49,406 nucleotides of DNA from assembly GCA_001275005.1 (NCBI GenBank), contig JWZX01003226.1:1-49406 (forward strand). The letters run 5' to 3'. The position numbers and the translations under genes are program-made. The notes beneath the pieces were generated by a model. That model made no database searches. It saw only the letters and a list, made by a program, of their open reading frames with translations, and was not told the origin of the DNA. Source of the DNA: Chrysochromulina tobinii. Taxonomy: Eukaryota > Haptophyta > Prymnesiales > Chrysochromulinaceae. Of this stretch, positions 38,762 through 48,192 are shown piece by piece (position 1 is the stretch's first letter; each line of letters opens with the position of its first letter).

Positions 38762-40609
38762 TCATTGGCCATATGAGGCGTAGTCCGAGTCCGCGCGCGA
38801 GCTGCCGAGGAGGTCTTCGAGTAGCGCCTCGCGCCGGGCGCCGCGCATCTGGCGGGCCACGAGGGCAGAGGCCGCCGCCACGGCGCTCACCACGGCGCCC
38901 GCCGCCAGAAGGGGCACGCCACGTGGCGTCGAAGTTGGAGCCAGCACCGAGGTCGCCTCGCTCGTGGCGGCGGGCTGCGTGGCGGCGAGGCCGAGCGCGA
39001 CGGCGGCGATGGCGGCGGTCGGGGCAACGGCCTCGGGTAGCGCGACGGCGGCGACCGTGGGCGGCGGGCACGCGTTGACTACCTCAGCTGCATGCACGTC
39101 CGACACGTTGCCCGGGAACCAGCCGTTGTAGTAGGCTTGAATGAAGGACCAGCGCGGCTCCATTTCTGTGCGGAAGTTCCAGAAGAACCAGCCGTGGCCG
39201 CTGTTGAACGAGTTGAGCGACTTCATGGTGAGGGTGGTCATGTACTCATTATTCCTATCGCCCCACTCGACGCCCACTGGGCATTGGCCGAATTGCGGGC
39301 CCGAAACGCCCGTGCCATACGGCCCCTGCAGGGGCATCTCGTTCGAGGGCGGCGTACCGGGCTGCTCGTAACCCATGTACGGTGCGGCGCACGGGAACAT
39401 GCGGCAGGAGACCTTGGGATAGCCGGGCAGGTTGTCGTTGAAGCCGTTGAGCCACATCGCACAGTTGTCCGTCGCGAGCGACCACTCGCCCACGATGAGC
39501 GGCATGTCGACCTGTTCCTCCATCTGGCGCACGTTGCCCCTGAAGTTGCATGCATTCTTGTAAAAGGTAGACATGAGGCCCGGGCGGTTCCAAGCTTGAT
39601 AGATGTGCGCGTCCAATACCTTATGCGAGCACCCCTTCATGAAGTCCCACCACGCCGACGGGTACCCGCGGAACGAGTCGTGCATCACGAACATCCATTT
39701 GGGCGCGCCCTCACGCACAATGTGATACCCGTCCCAGTAGAACTTCTTGAGCACCTCGAGAGGGATGGCTTGCCAAGGCTCGTTGAGAGGCTCGAGGCCC
39801 CAAATGGCCGGGTGGTCCTTGAACATGGACACGATCGTCTGGACCACGGCCAGCGTGCTGTTGATGTTCGTATCATTGATCGACGAGTACGACCAGCTCG
39901 ACAGCTCGAACTTTCCCGCCCACTCGGCCGACCGGATAGGCCAATGCTCGAAGGTGGTGATGCCTCCGTCGTCGGCCTGCGAGGTGACCTGCGTCCACTT
40001 CACCGCGAGCGCCTGCCCCGAGTTGTCGAAGCCGTTCTGCGAGCCGCGAACCGCATGGATGTCGAGCAACGCCTTGATCTTGTACTTCGAGCACAGGTCC
40101 AGCACGCGCTTGAGCTCGTCATTGGCACCATCCATGCAGCCGATGTACGGCCCGTAGGGCGCGAACTGCCAATCGCCGACGGGGATGCGCACCATGTTCG
40201 ATCCCGTCTTGGCGATCGACGCAATGTCCTCCTCGCGCACCCACGCCTGCCAGTGCCGGCGCATCTGCTTGTTGCCCTCAACGGGCCCTAGCGCATCGCA
40301 GAACGTGTAGGAGTCCATGCCGGTGTGCTTGGGCGCGTCAGTGCCATATTTCTCGTCGGAAGAAAGAAACTGGTAGAAGAGGCTCGGCGTAATCCACGGC
40401 TCAAGGACGAGCCATCCCCCAAGGTTGGTGCCCATGACCTTCCAGTCCTCGGCTGCCGACTTGTGGTTCTCATCGGGGCAAGTGTAAGGGTTAGGCTCGT
40501 CCTCGAGCCGGCGGCGGTCGAAACCTGGGTCGACCGTCGTGTGACCAGCACGGTTCGTGGTGCCCGGAAACCCGCTCAGAATCGAAGCTACGATGAGCGG
40601 CGCCAGCAT
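38762..40609 (-). CDS. GH5 family exo-beta-1,3-glucanase, membrane-anchored
   Basis: 615 residues from ATG at 40609, chosen because MLAPLIVASILSGFPG makes a signal peptide; the frame is open further upstream to 40762. The catalytic domain shows the GH5 (subfamily 9, yeast EXG1-like) pattern: GTNLGGWLVLEPWITPSLF, RIPVGDWQF, LLDIHAVRGSQNGFDNSG, acid/base E277 in LEPLNEPW, HIYQAWN, nucleophile E375 in LIVGEWSLATD, and GWFFWNFRTE. A Pro/Ala/Thr-rich linker is followed by a membrane span near 565-590 and a short charged tail. It would hydrolyse beta-1,3-glucan (chrysolaminarin-type storage or wall glucan) at the cell surface or in a vacuole. The family call is very firm. Confidence 0.93.
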   Translation of the reverse strand: MLAPLIVASILSGFPGTTNRAGHTTVDPGFDRRRLEDEPNPYTCPDENHKSAAEDWKVMGTNLGGWLVLEPWITPSLFYQFLSSDEKYGTDAPKHTGMDSYTFCDALGPVEGNKQMRRHWQAWVREEDIASIAKTGSNMVRIPVGDWQFAPYGPYIGCMDGANDELKRVLDLCSKYKIKALLDIHAVRGSQNGFDNSGQALAVKWTQVTSQADDGGITTFEHWPIRSAEWAGKFELSSWSYSSINDTNINSTLAVVQTIVSMFKDHPAIWGLEPLNEPWQAIPLEVLKKFYWDGYHIVREGAPKWMFVMHDSFRGYPSAWWDFMKGCSHKVLDAHIYQAWNRPGLMSTFYKNACNFRGNVRQMEEQVDMPLIVGEWSLATDNCAMWLNGFNDNLPGYPKVSCRMFPCAAPYMGYEQPGTPPSNEMPLQGPYGTGVSGPQFGQCPVGVEWGDRNNEYMTTLTMKSLNSFNSGHGWFFWNFRTEMEPRWSFIQAYYNGWFPGNVSDVHAAEVVNACPPPTVAAVALPEAVAPTAAIAAVALGLAATQPAATSEATSVLAPTSTPRGVPLLAAGAVVSAVAAASALVARQMRGARREALLEDLLGSSRADSDYASYGQ

Positions 40610-41098
40610 TCCCCGACTTGTCTTGCTTGTCGCGCGGCGAGAATGAGGCTGCGTGGTGTGATGAAACCTGCCAGAAATGGCGCAAGTTGCAGGCGCAAGT
40701 ATGGAGATACGGAAAAGGACCTGGGGATGCCAACGCGAGATCGGACCATTCTTCTTTTCCAACAGCAGCTACACCCCGCCTGAGCGGGTTTCACACGCGT
40801 CACGCGGCCCCGGTCGCGGCGCGGAGGTGCGGTCCTACTACTCATTCACTCATTCACTCACTCATCACTCACTCACTCAAGAACTCACTCACTCACTCGC
40901 ACTCACTCTCAAACGCACTCACTCACTCACTCCGCGTACAATCGGGTGTATTCCTACTCTCGTAAGAGTCTCTCGTAATGTGAAGGCTTCGCCACCCCCT
41001 GCCTTTGCAGGTTGTGGCCATGCCTCCCGGCTCCCGTGCTTCTTCTTCTGGGTTGGTTTTATTTGTTGAAAGCGCGTTGTGTTGAGCTTTTACTTATC
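40610..41098. promoter_or_regulatory. Divergent intergenic region with ACTC microsatellite
   Basis: 489 bases between divergent GH5 and BRCT genes. A degenerate (ACTC)n run fills about 40841-40932. Presumed promoters lie on either side. Otherwise featureless. Confidence 0.4.
40841..40932. repeat. Degenerate ACTC/TCAC microsatellite
   Basis: About 92 bases of imperfect ACTCACTC repeats with ACTCATTC variants and AAGAA or AAACG interruptions. Confidence 0.9.
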
Positions 41099-42631
41099 AT
41101 GGCGGGTATCTACCGTTCTATTGACTTCGTCGTCTGCTCAACTGGGCTCACGAGTGAGCAGCGGCGGTCGCTCGACGCGGCTGTGGCCTCACTCGCAGGC
41201 GCCGAGTATGATGGCAACCTCACCGATCGCACGACGCACCTCGTCGCCGTGCGTTCGGCTCCCATGACTGAGAAGCTGCGGGCGGCTCGCAGGCTGGGCC
41301 TGCCCATTGTGTGGCCATCATGGCTGCTCGACGCTGCGGCCACCGGAAGCACCCTTTCTCCACCCGAACCGCATCACGTGCTGCAGCCGCTCTCCGGGGT
41401 CGTCGTGTGCGTGAGTGGCCCCGCCTTCTCCGCTGCCGACCGGCAGGCAGTGCGCCTCGACGTCGAGGCAGTTGGCGGCGCGTACTCGTCGGTGCTCGAT
41501 GCAAGCTGCACGCACATCGTGCTGAGTGGTGCACCGGGGCACAAGTACCAGAGTGCGCTCGCGCAAGACCTGTCCCAGGTGGCTCCGAACGCCGTCTTTG
41601 TGACGAGTGAGTGGCTGACGGAAACTCTGAGGCGAGGCTCCCCACAGGATGAGGCGCAGTTCACGCCTGGGCTCGTGCCGGTGAATGTTGACGAGTTACC
41701 GCCAGTACCCGAACGGCACACCCTCGCGCTGCCATCGTCGACATCGCGCCCGTTGGCCGAGACGACGGCGTCGGTGCTCAACGCGCCGCCCAAGCCACCA
41801 CTGGCGCCCAAACCCCTACCTCCGCCGCGGATGCCCACGCCCTCGCAGCAGGCGTCGGCTCCCGTGTCGATGCCGCCAGCCTGGCTCGAGCCCATCGCGG
41901 AGCCTCTCGAGATCCTCCGGGCTGCCGTCGTAGCGGGCTCTCTCTCTGCGGACGCGCCGCCTCTTTCGACCGGGCTCCCCTCGACCCTTTTCCCCACAGG
42001 CACCCTTTCTGTCGGCAAGGCCTCGTACCGGCTGGACACACTCACGGGGATGCGGCGCCACCGCGCCGTGGCGGCGGCCCTCGACGAGTCATCCACCGCC
42101 CTGCCCGCCCTGATGGGACCGCAATTAGCTGCCGCCGACGCGCCACCGCCGCCGCCGGGCGCGGGGCGCCCGTACTCGCTGCGCGAGCTCGTCTTCGCCG
42201 TGCGCTGCGCGCGCCTCTCGCACGCGGACTACTTTCTTGCGTGCCTGACGGCGAGCATCGACCCTGTCCTCCTGCTCGACAAGAAGCTGCTCTTCGGCGC
42301 CGTCTTTGGCGCTGAGGGCGCGCGTGCTGGGACCGCAGCGGCAACGGTGTCTCCAGATCCAGCGGACCGCCTATCTCAGGGTCCGGTCAGCTCAGCGACG
42401 CTCGCGGCGATGACGGGTGAGTCGGCCGGCCCGATTGCGCCGGGTTCGTCGCGAGCGCCCGTCGCTGTCGAAGGCACCCAGAACAGCGCGCCGGCGCCGG
42501 CGGAGCACATGCGGCTGCACGAGCGCCTGCAGCGGGCGGAGGAGGAGCGCGCCGCTCTGCTCGCCACCGTCTCCATGCTCACGCGCCAGCTGACTGCGCA
42601 ACACGCCCGAGCGGAGGCGGTGGCAGCATGA
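41099..42631 (+). CDS. Tandem BRCT-domain protein with C-terminal coiled coil
   Basis: 510 residues, no intron, ATG at 41099 (MAGIYRSIDFVVCSTGLTSE). BRCT 1 covers about 4-88 with THLVAVRSAPMTEKL and the signature Trp in LPIVWPSWLLDA. BRCT 2 covers about 95-185 with LSGVVVCVSGPAF, CTHIVLSGAPGHKYQSAL and FVTSEWLTETLRRG. This layout resembles the N-terminal BRCT pair of TopBP1/Dpb11/Rad4, which reads phosphorylated partners in replication and checkpoint signalling. It is much shorter than TopBP1, with no further BRCT, so orthology is not claimed. A Pro-rich linker (about 205-270) leads to an unknown domain (about 360-420) and a C-terminal coiled coil (HERLQRAEEERAALLATVS). Confidence 0.85.
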   Translation: MAGIYRSIDFVVCSTGLTSEQRRSLDAAVASLAGAEYDGNLTDRTTHLVAVRSAPMTEKLRAARRLGLPIVWPSWLLDAAATGSTLSPPEPHHVLQPLSGVVVCVSGPAFSAADRQAVRLDVEAVGGAYSSVLDASCTHIVLSGAPGHKYQSALAQDLSQVAPNAVFVTSEWLTETLRRGSPQDEAQFTPGLVPVNVDELPPVPERHTLALPSSTSRPLAETTASVLNAPPKPPLAPKPLPPPRMPTPSQQASAPVSMPPAWLEPIAEPLEILRAAVVAGSLSADAPPLSTGLPSTLFPTGTLSVGKASYRLDTLTGMRRHRAVAAALDESSTALPALMGPQLAAADAPPPPPGAGRPYSLRELVFAVRCARLSHADYFLACLTASIDPVLLLDKKLLFGAVFGAEGARAGTAAATVSPDPADRLSQGPVSSATLAAMTGESAGPIAPGSSRAPVAVEGTQNSAPAPAEHMRLHERLQRAEEERAALLATVSMLTRQLTAQHARAEAVAA

Positions 42632-43207
42632 GATCAGCTAGGCACGTCGAGAGATCGCATGGCTCCATGGGGAGGGCTCTGAAGAAGGATTTGCTCTGGC
42701 GAGTAGATCGTCGGCGACGCCGACGATGCGGACCGTCGTCGCAGTTCCAGTCCGTTGGAGAAACAGTCTCCGAGCGGAGCTCCGACCACGTGCCGGCATG
42801 AAGTTGCGTTGTAGAAGTGGTGTGTCGTGTATACACGCGCGGCGGCGCTCGCAGTATTCACACATTACTGGTAGTGGGAGCGTGTGGACGCAAAGCCACC
42901 AAAAGCCACCGCGCACCGGCGCAAACGCGGCCAATATTTATATTACACCATTCACCAATACGAACGCTCTCCGGAACGGAACGCTGTACGCTCTGGTCGT
43001 CCGCGCCGGAATCGGGAATGCGGCCGCGGCAGGCCCGGCCGACCGTGCCAATCCGATCGGCTCTATCGTAGCGGAAGTCACGACCACACGTACGCGCGAC
43101 CGCGAGGTCCGAGGAAGGTAGCCACGGCACGGCGAACACCTCCGGATCACCGGACGTCTCGCGTCTCTCGATCAGACAAGAACGACTCACATCACGCGCA
43201 CGCACGA

Positions 43208-43258
<51 letters not shown>

Positions 43259-43410
43259 GCCGCGCCGCAGACACAGTACGGGTAGTACGGCTTTTTAGTG
43301 AACGTCCCGGCTCCCACTCTGCGCCCACACGCCACAGCCCGGCCCGGGTTCACGCAGTGCTGGCGAGACCTGATTTGTGTGTATGCGTGTGAGAGCACCA
43401 CAGTTACACC
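42632..43410. other. Intergenic between convergent genes with ACGC microsatellite
   Basis: 779 bases between BRCT (+) and the oxygenase-methyltransferase gene (-). A (ACGC)n run occupies about 43197-43258. ORFs through it are repeat artefacts. No RNA gene is seen. Confidence 0.45.
43197..43258. repeat. ACGC tetranucleotide microsatellite
   Basis: About 13-14 near-perfect CACG/ACGC units in a row, preceded by imperfect CACGACGC. Confidence 0.93.
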
Positions 43411-45708
43411 TCAGTACAGGTAGGCGCCTCCAAAGCTGCGACCAAAGTATGCTGGCGAGCTCGTCCATGCTGGCGCGTCGTCCATGCGTGTCGTATGGGC
43501 AAGCGAGGACGACGAGCTCTCGTCCTCATCCTCAGAGCTCGAGGAGCCTTCCTCATCACCGATCGAGCCTCGCACGACGAGCCCGGGGATGGGATAGCGA
43601 AGGGAGAGCAAGCGCCGGTGGCCTGCGCTGGGAAGGATGGCCGCGCGCAGGTCGGGCGCAAGGGCCTCGAGCTGCTGTGGGACCAGGAAGACGAGCAGCA
43701 CTGTCGTCGGCTCAAAGGCGGCGCTGTGCATAAAGTCAGCGAGCAACGCGCAGCTGAGCACGATGCGGCTCGCACACGCGTCGTCGTCCGCAATGCGCGC
43801 TCGTGCGCGAGCGAGCAGTTCGCCGTTGACGTCACATCCGATGGCGGAGCAGCCCGTTTGGCGCACAAGGGTACAGAGCAGCGATGCGTCGCCGCAGCCC
43901 AGGTCGCACACCACGTCCGATGCAGTGATGCCCCCAAGGGCGACAAGACGCGCGGCCTGCGCTGTGCGCGTCGGCACGAAGGGAGCAAACGAATTGCCCT
44001 GGATCCGCGCGCCCAGCTCGGCGGCCCAGTCGGAGGCGCCCTTATTGGCGCGCGCCATCGATGGTGGCATCCACGGGCCATGGTGCGCCGCAGAGGAGGA
44101 GGGTGGCGCCGCGGCCGCCTCGATCCTCATCGGCGGCGCCGAGTGGATCTCGACCTCGGGAGATTGGGGATCGATCCTCATCGGCGCCGCCAAGTGGATC
44201 TCGACCTCGGGAGATTGGGGATCGATCCTCATCGGCGCCGCCAAGTGGATCTCGACCTCGGGAGATTGGGGATGCAGGCGCACAAGCAACTCGCCGCTCC
44301 CCAGCGCCTCTCGAGTCCAAGCCGCATGCCCAAATTTGGCAAAGGCGTCCGCGGCGGCCGCGCAGCTGTCGTCGACGGCGTATGGGGTCTCACGCCTCAC
44401 CTCGATGAAGCCGACGAGGATGTATCGCTTGCCGCGCTCGATGCGCAAGCCACCATGCAGCAGCTGGCCGCTGTGCACGATCGCCGTGCCCTGTGCCGGC
44501 CGCACAGTCCAGCTGCCCTCCGTGGCTGCGACCGGCTCGGCGCCAGCCCCGTCCTCCTCATTGAGTCCCTTGCGCACAAAGTCGAAGAGGGTGCCGCCGC
44601 CTATGAACTCTCTCTCAGGGTCGGAGAGCAGTACGTTGACTGAGAAGAGCGAGGCGTCGGTGTGCATGGCGAGCGCGCGCTGGCCCGCCGGGTCGTCGGC
44701 ATCGTACTGCACGACGAAGGCGTCTCGCATCTCGAGCATCTCGGGCAAAAAGGCCGGCCCACAAAAGGTCGGCGCGAGCGGCCGGATCACTCGGCGGAAG
44801 AGGGCCTCGCATACACGCTGACGGAGGGGCGCGGGCAAGCAGCGCAGCGGAAGGTCCTGGGTGGGGTATTTGCGATGACGCGTGCGGTCCCAGCCACCGC
44901 GCGCGCGCGCCGCGATCGACGCGGCCAGCCGTACCGCCTCACACTCGTCCCGGCTCAGCACGTCGCGCGCCTGCCACACCGCTTCGCCTGAAAGAGGCTC
45001 GAGCTCCAGCTCCAGGCCCCGCGCGGCAGCTTGCTCGCCGTCGCCAAACGCAAGGAAGCGCTCGAGATTGTTCTCACGCAGCCGCTGCTCCGCCGTATGC
45101 TCGATGGCGCGCCGCTCGGCCGCACTCAGGCCTGTCGCACTGTCGGTCGCACGCGCGGTCGCAGCGGCCGGTGCGTCTGGTGGCGACGACCGGGCGACCT
45201 CGCGCCATAGCCGCGCGCGCCGTGACGCGGCACTGAGGCGTATCGAGCACAAGTAGCGGGACTTGACTGCTCGGTCGTCCATAATGCGAGGCGACTGCCC
45301 CCGATGAATCGGCCGCCGCTGGCGCTCGCGCCAGAACATCGCTCGTTCACAGGCATCGGCAGCGCGCAGGTTGCAGACGCGCTTCATCAGCATGGCTGAC
45401 GCGCTCACGATCTTCGGCGCGCCTATCTTCGCATGCAGAACGTCGAAGAACCTCCTTTCGGCCATGCCCCGCCTGATGCGGTGCACACTTATAAACTCCA
45501 AAGGGGAGCAAACGGCCCGTGGCAGCCGCGCATGCCCGATTCCTGAGGCGATCCGCATGTCCACGCCCCGTTGCACCGCATCCTTCCTAGCCGCATCCTG
45601 CTTCGCATCAAGCTGAACCGCGACCGTTTGGCCTTCGAGTGTCGAGAAGAATACCACATCGACGCCGAGCGTGCGCAGCTCTGCAGCCGTTGCTTCGATC
45701 GCTGGCAT
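43411..45708 (-). CDS. Fusion of a 2OG-Fe(II) oxygenase and a FAM173-like class I methyltransferase
   Basis: 765 residues, one frame. Residues about 1-170 are of unknown type; the start could be internal (MDDRAVKSRYL at about 144). A P4H-like double-stranded beta-helix oxygenase spans about 235-440: H349 and D351 in MHTDASLFSVNVLLS, the strand EFIGGGTLFDF, H418 in GQLLHGGLRIERGKRY with the following basic residue for 2-oxoglutarate, and LVGFIEVR. A linker of three 17-residue repeats (PQSPEVEIHLAAPMRID) follows. The C-terminal methyltransferase (about 560-720) begins SFAPFVPTRTAQAARLV, then motif I VVCDLGCGDASLL and acidic CDVNGELLARA, as in ATPSCKMT/FAM173 lysine methyltransferases. The tail is Ser/Glu-rich and acidic. 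The combination suggests sequential hydroxylation and methylation of one protein target, which is an inference. Confidence 0.82.
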   Translation of the reverse strand: MPAIEATAAELRTLGVDVVFFSTLEGQTVAVQLDAKQDAARKDAVQRGVDMRIASGIGHARLPRAVCSPLEFISVHRIRRGMAERRFFDVLHAKIGAPKIVSASAMLMKRVCNLRAADACERAMFWRERQRRPIHRGQSPRIMDDRAVKSRYLCSIRLSAASRRARLWREVARSSPPDAPAAATARATDSATGLSAAERRAIEHTAEQRLRENNLERFLAFGDGEQAAARGLELELEPLSGEAVWQARDVLSRDECEAVRLAASIAARARGGWDRTRHRKYPTQDLPLRCLPAPLRQRVCEALFRRVIRPLAPTFCGPAFLPEMLEMRDAFVVQYDADDPAGQRALAMHTDASLFSVNVLLSDPEREFIGGGTLFDFVRKGLNEEDGAGAEPVAATEGSWTVRPAQGTAIVHSGQLLHGGLRIERGKRYILVGFIEVRRETPYAVDDSCAAAADAFAKFGHAAWTREALGSGELLVRLHPQSPEVEIHLAAPMRIDPQSPEVEIHLAAPMRIDPQSPEVEIHSAPPMRIEAAAAPPSSSAAHHGPWMPPSMARANKGASDWAAELGARIQGNSFAPFVPTRTAQAARLVALGGITASDVVCDLGCGDASLLCTLVRQTGCSAIGCDVNGELLARARARIADDDACASRIVLSCALLADFMHSAAFEPTTVLLVFLVPQQLEALAPDLRAAILPSAGHRRLLSLRYPIPGLVVRGSIGDEEGSSSSEDEDESSSSSLAHTTRMDDAPAWTSSPAYFGRSFGGAYLY
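44121..44273 (-). repeat. Three tandem 51-base coding repeats
   Basis: Units 44121-44171, 44172-44222 and 44223-44273 are almost identical and encode PQSPEVEIHLAAPMRID on the minus strand, with minor changes in the last copy. They form the linker between oxygenase and methyltransferase. The near identity implies recent duplication. Confidence 0.93.
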
Positions 45709-45966
45709 CCTTCACCGCTGATGACCACTCCGCGGGACGCGCCGCGACGTGAGCAGGAACAAGTCAATCAAGTCAAGTCAAGTCAAGTCAAGTGTGAACG
45801 TCAGCGGTCAATCTGTTAACGATAACGGGGGATTTCGAACACCGAGCCTCGAGGACTCACTCCGAACCCTTCGAGCCACACTAGTACGCATCGTTTCTCT
45901 GCCTGATTGCTGGTCCAATCATCTTCGGTACACTCCTGCCCCGCGTGCGTGGCTGCCGAGAGGTCA
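45709..45966. promoter_or_regulatory. Divergent promoter region with CAAGT repeat
   Basis: 258 bases between divergent ATGs. A (CAAGT)n tract lies at about 45760-45794, followed by AACGTTA-like AT-richer sequence. No defined element is recognisable. Confidence 0.35.
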
Positions 45967-47661
45967 ATGCCGAGTGGTTCACTGCCGTCGAACCCGAAGC
46001 GCGCGAGAGTCGAAGCGGAGCCACCGGCGATCGCGCCATCGGCGGCCAAGGAGCGGTGTGGAACGAGCCGCGTTTCCGGAAAGCAAGGCGTATTATCCTC
46101 ACTTCCGCCGGGGTTTCGCCTCAAAAGGTCAGACGACGATGAGGAGGAGCAGCAGCATGCAGAGCCCGATGAAACGGATTATGAGGCGCTCGAGATCCTC
46201 GACAAGCGCAACAGGAAGGGCATCCAGTACCTCGTGAAGTGGGCTGACGGCCCAAACGGAGAGAAATATGAGCCAAGCTGGGAGCCCAAGGCGAATGTGG
46301 GCCTGCCGCTGATCACTGAGTACGAGAATGAGGTCATGCGTCGCCAACGGGGCCGACCACGCGGGAGTACGACAGCGGGCAAGCATCGACGACAGCGTTC
46401 ACGGAACGTGAGCAGCAGCGAGGATGACGAGGACGAGGACGACGAGGACGAAGACGAGGACGAGGATGAGGGCGAGCCTTCCGCACCAGGGCCTGCAAGG
46501 GCGCGGCCCATGCGGCGGGCGGCAGCAGCGGCGCTTGAAAAGGTGGACCAAACGCGCGCAAGTTTGAAGGCGGCGGGCGCTCAGTACGTGGCCGAAAAGG
46601 AGTCGCGGCCTGAGTGGAACAGCAAGACCTATCAGGAGCAGCTCCAACGTGTGATGCTGCAGGGCGAGTATGCAAACAGGTTCATTCGTGTCGGCGAGGC
46701 GTATCAGGCAGTGATTCCCGCGCTTTTGCCGCGTGGTGCCGAAGCGGTAGAGGGAGGCGAGGGCGCGAGCGCCGTGTCGAGCGCCGAACGCTCCGACGAG
46801 CTCACTGTGCCCGACTTCACCCCGCTCACGGCGCCACCGCGCATGCCACCCATCCAGACGCTGAAGGAGGTACGGGAGGCCGAGGCGGCGGCGGCGGCAG
46901 CGGCGGCAGCGGCGGCGGCAGCGGCGGCGGCGGCAGCAGGTGAGGCCGAGGCCGTAGAAGAGAACGCTCCGGACTTTGACGAGGACGGCGAGCCGCTGCT
47001 GCCGCCCGGCGTGGCGCTCAACGATTTCGTACTTGCGAGTGGCCCCCATCCCGGTGGGGGGCGGGCGCAGTTCAAGGCTGTACTGCTCACGAAGCGCCGT
47101 GTAAGTCCTCACCTGCTCGTTCGCTACGTAGGCGACCAGTACGGGCGCCGGGATCCGCTGACGCTGCCGGACAATGCCAAGGCGTACCTGACGTGCCGGG
47201 AGGTGAGCCCATGGATCGAGCCCAAGGAACGCCCAAAGCCCGAAGGACCTTCGGGTGCCGAGGGCGCCGATGAGGGCCGAAGTCGCCTCCGCACGCGTCC
47301 TCCGCCCAAGAGCGGCCCGGACGTCCTCCTGGAGACTGGAGGCATGCCGCTGCACCTCGACCCGCGCCGCATCACCGATGGTTACACGGGCACCGGGTAC
47401 CTCGGGGTGGCTGAGGACTGGTGGCACTGCGGCTTCAAGAAGCTGCGCCCATTCGTCGTGAGCTTTGATGGCGCGTACGCGGGTCGCTTTGCAACGGTCG
47501 AGCAGGCAGCGGTGCAGTATGCGCGCCTGGAGGCGGGCATGCCGCCGCTCGTATGGTCCTCCAGGAATCCAGACGCGGCGCTCGTCGTCGCGCAGGTGGC
47601 GCTCGAGGAGGAGCGCGAGCACGGCGATGACGAGGAGCAGGTCAAGGAGCAGGTCGAGTAA
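45967..47661 (+). CDS. Chromodomain and AT-hook nuclear protein
   Basis: 564 residues, no intron, first ATG at 45967. A chromodomain lies at about 68-122: DYEALEILDKRNRKGIQYLV, then KWADGPNGEKYEPSWEPKAN, with the expected aromatic residues (Y at the start, W in VKW, W in SWEP) for binding a methylated lysine. An AT-hook (RQRGRPRGS, about 127-135) follows and would contact the minor groove of AT-rich DNA. Then come a Ser/Asp/Glu-rich acidic run, a basic helical segment, a poly-Ala stretch (about 305-325), and a C-terminal region. The last folded part (about 471-528, GYTGTGYLGV and GRFATVEQAAVQYARLEAG) weakly resembles an AP2/ERF-type beta-sheet domain. Probably a chromatin reader or transcription regulator. 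Confidence 0.82.
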   Translation: MPSGSLPSNPKRARVEAEPPAIAPSAAKERCGTSRVSGKQGVLSSLPPGFRLKRSDDDEEEQQHAEPDETDYEALEILDKRNRKGIQYLVKWADGPNGEKYEPSWEPKANVGLPLITEYENEVMRRQRGRPRGSTTAGKHRRQRSRNVSSSEDDEDEDDEDEDEDEDEGEPSAPGPARARPMRRAAAAALEKVDQTRASLKAAGAQYVAEKESRPEWNSKTYQEQLQRVMLQGEYANRFIRVGEAYQAVIPALLPRGAEAVEGGEGASAVSSAERSDELTVPDFTPLTAPPRMPPIQTLKEVREAEAAAAAAAAAAAAAAAAAAGEAEAVEENAPDFDEDGEPLLPPGVALNDFVLASGPHPGGGRAQFKAVLLTKRRVSPHLLVRYVGDQYGRRDPLTLPDNAKAYLTCREVSPWIEPKERPKPEGPSGAEGADEGRSRLRTRPPPKSGPDVLLETGGMPLHLDPRRITDGYTGTGYLGVAEDWWHCGFKKLRPFVVSFDGAYAGRFATVEQAAVQYARLEAGMPPLVWSSRNPDAALVVAQVALEEEREHGDDEEQVKEQVE

Positions 47662-48192
47662 CCGAACGGCAGGGGTCAGGGCCGGACCTGTGGGTGTGGG
47701 GCTGTGGGCAACTGGGCATGTATCGGATACCTCACGCACGAGGGTTCAAAAGATAGGTGGTGGGCGGATAGGTGAAAGGTGTGAAATTGTGAACCCGATC
47801 CAGAAAGATATATACCTCCGCCGTCCTACCCGCCACTTTTGGTCAATCACTGAGTTCAAAATCAGGTGGTGGGGATAGTGTGACTGTGTCTGTCGTCTGT
47901 GTGAATCCAGAAAGAATACCGTCCCCCTGTACCCCTTTGGATCAAACGATGCACGGTGCAGGCGTCTGTTAAGACTGTCCCATCTGATTTCACAACTCCG
48001 AACCCGCGAGGCTCACACATTCACACTGTGGAGTCTGTGAAGTCCTGTTTTGGGAGACGCGGGTGTGCTCTGTGTGGAAACCGACGCGCTGCACCACCCA
48101 CAGGGAGGGGCGGAGCTCGACGTCGCGACGTGCAGCGACCTCGCTCGATCAGCAACAAAATTGTGCGTCCATACCGCACTTAAGCACCTATT
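47662..48192. other. Intergenic between tandem plus-strand genes
   Basis: 531 bases holding the 3' end of the chromodomain gene and the promoter of the methyltransferase gene. It is AT-richer around 47740-48000 than the coding regions. No gene or repeat is supported. Confidence 0.45.

Noticed and set aside
39092-40291. 399-codon plus-strand ORF
   Set aside because: Antisense shadow of the GH5 gene, no recognisable domain.
43197-43258. ACGC array as a CRISPR-like or telomeric repeat
   Set aside because: Simple tetranucleotide microsatellite with no spacers and no telomere motif.
43637-44821. 394-codon plus-strand ORF, and an overlapping 382-codon ORF at 43495-44643
   Set aside because: Antisense shadows of the oxygenase-methyltransferase gene; their repeats merely mirror the 51-base coding repeats.
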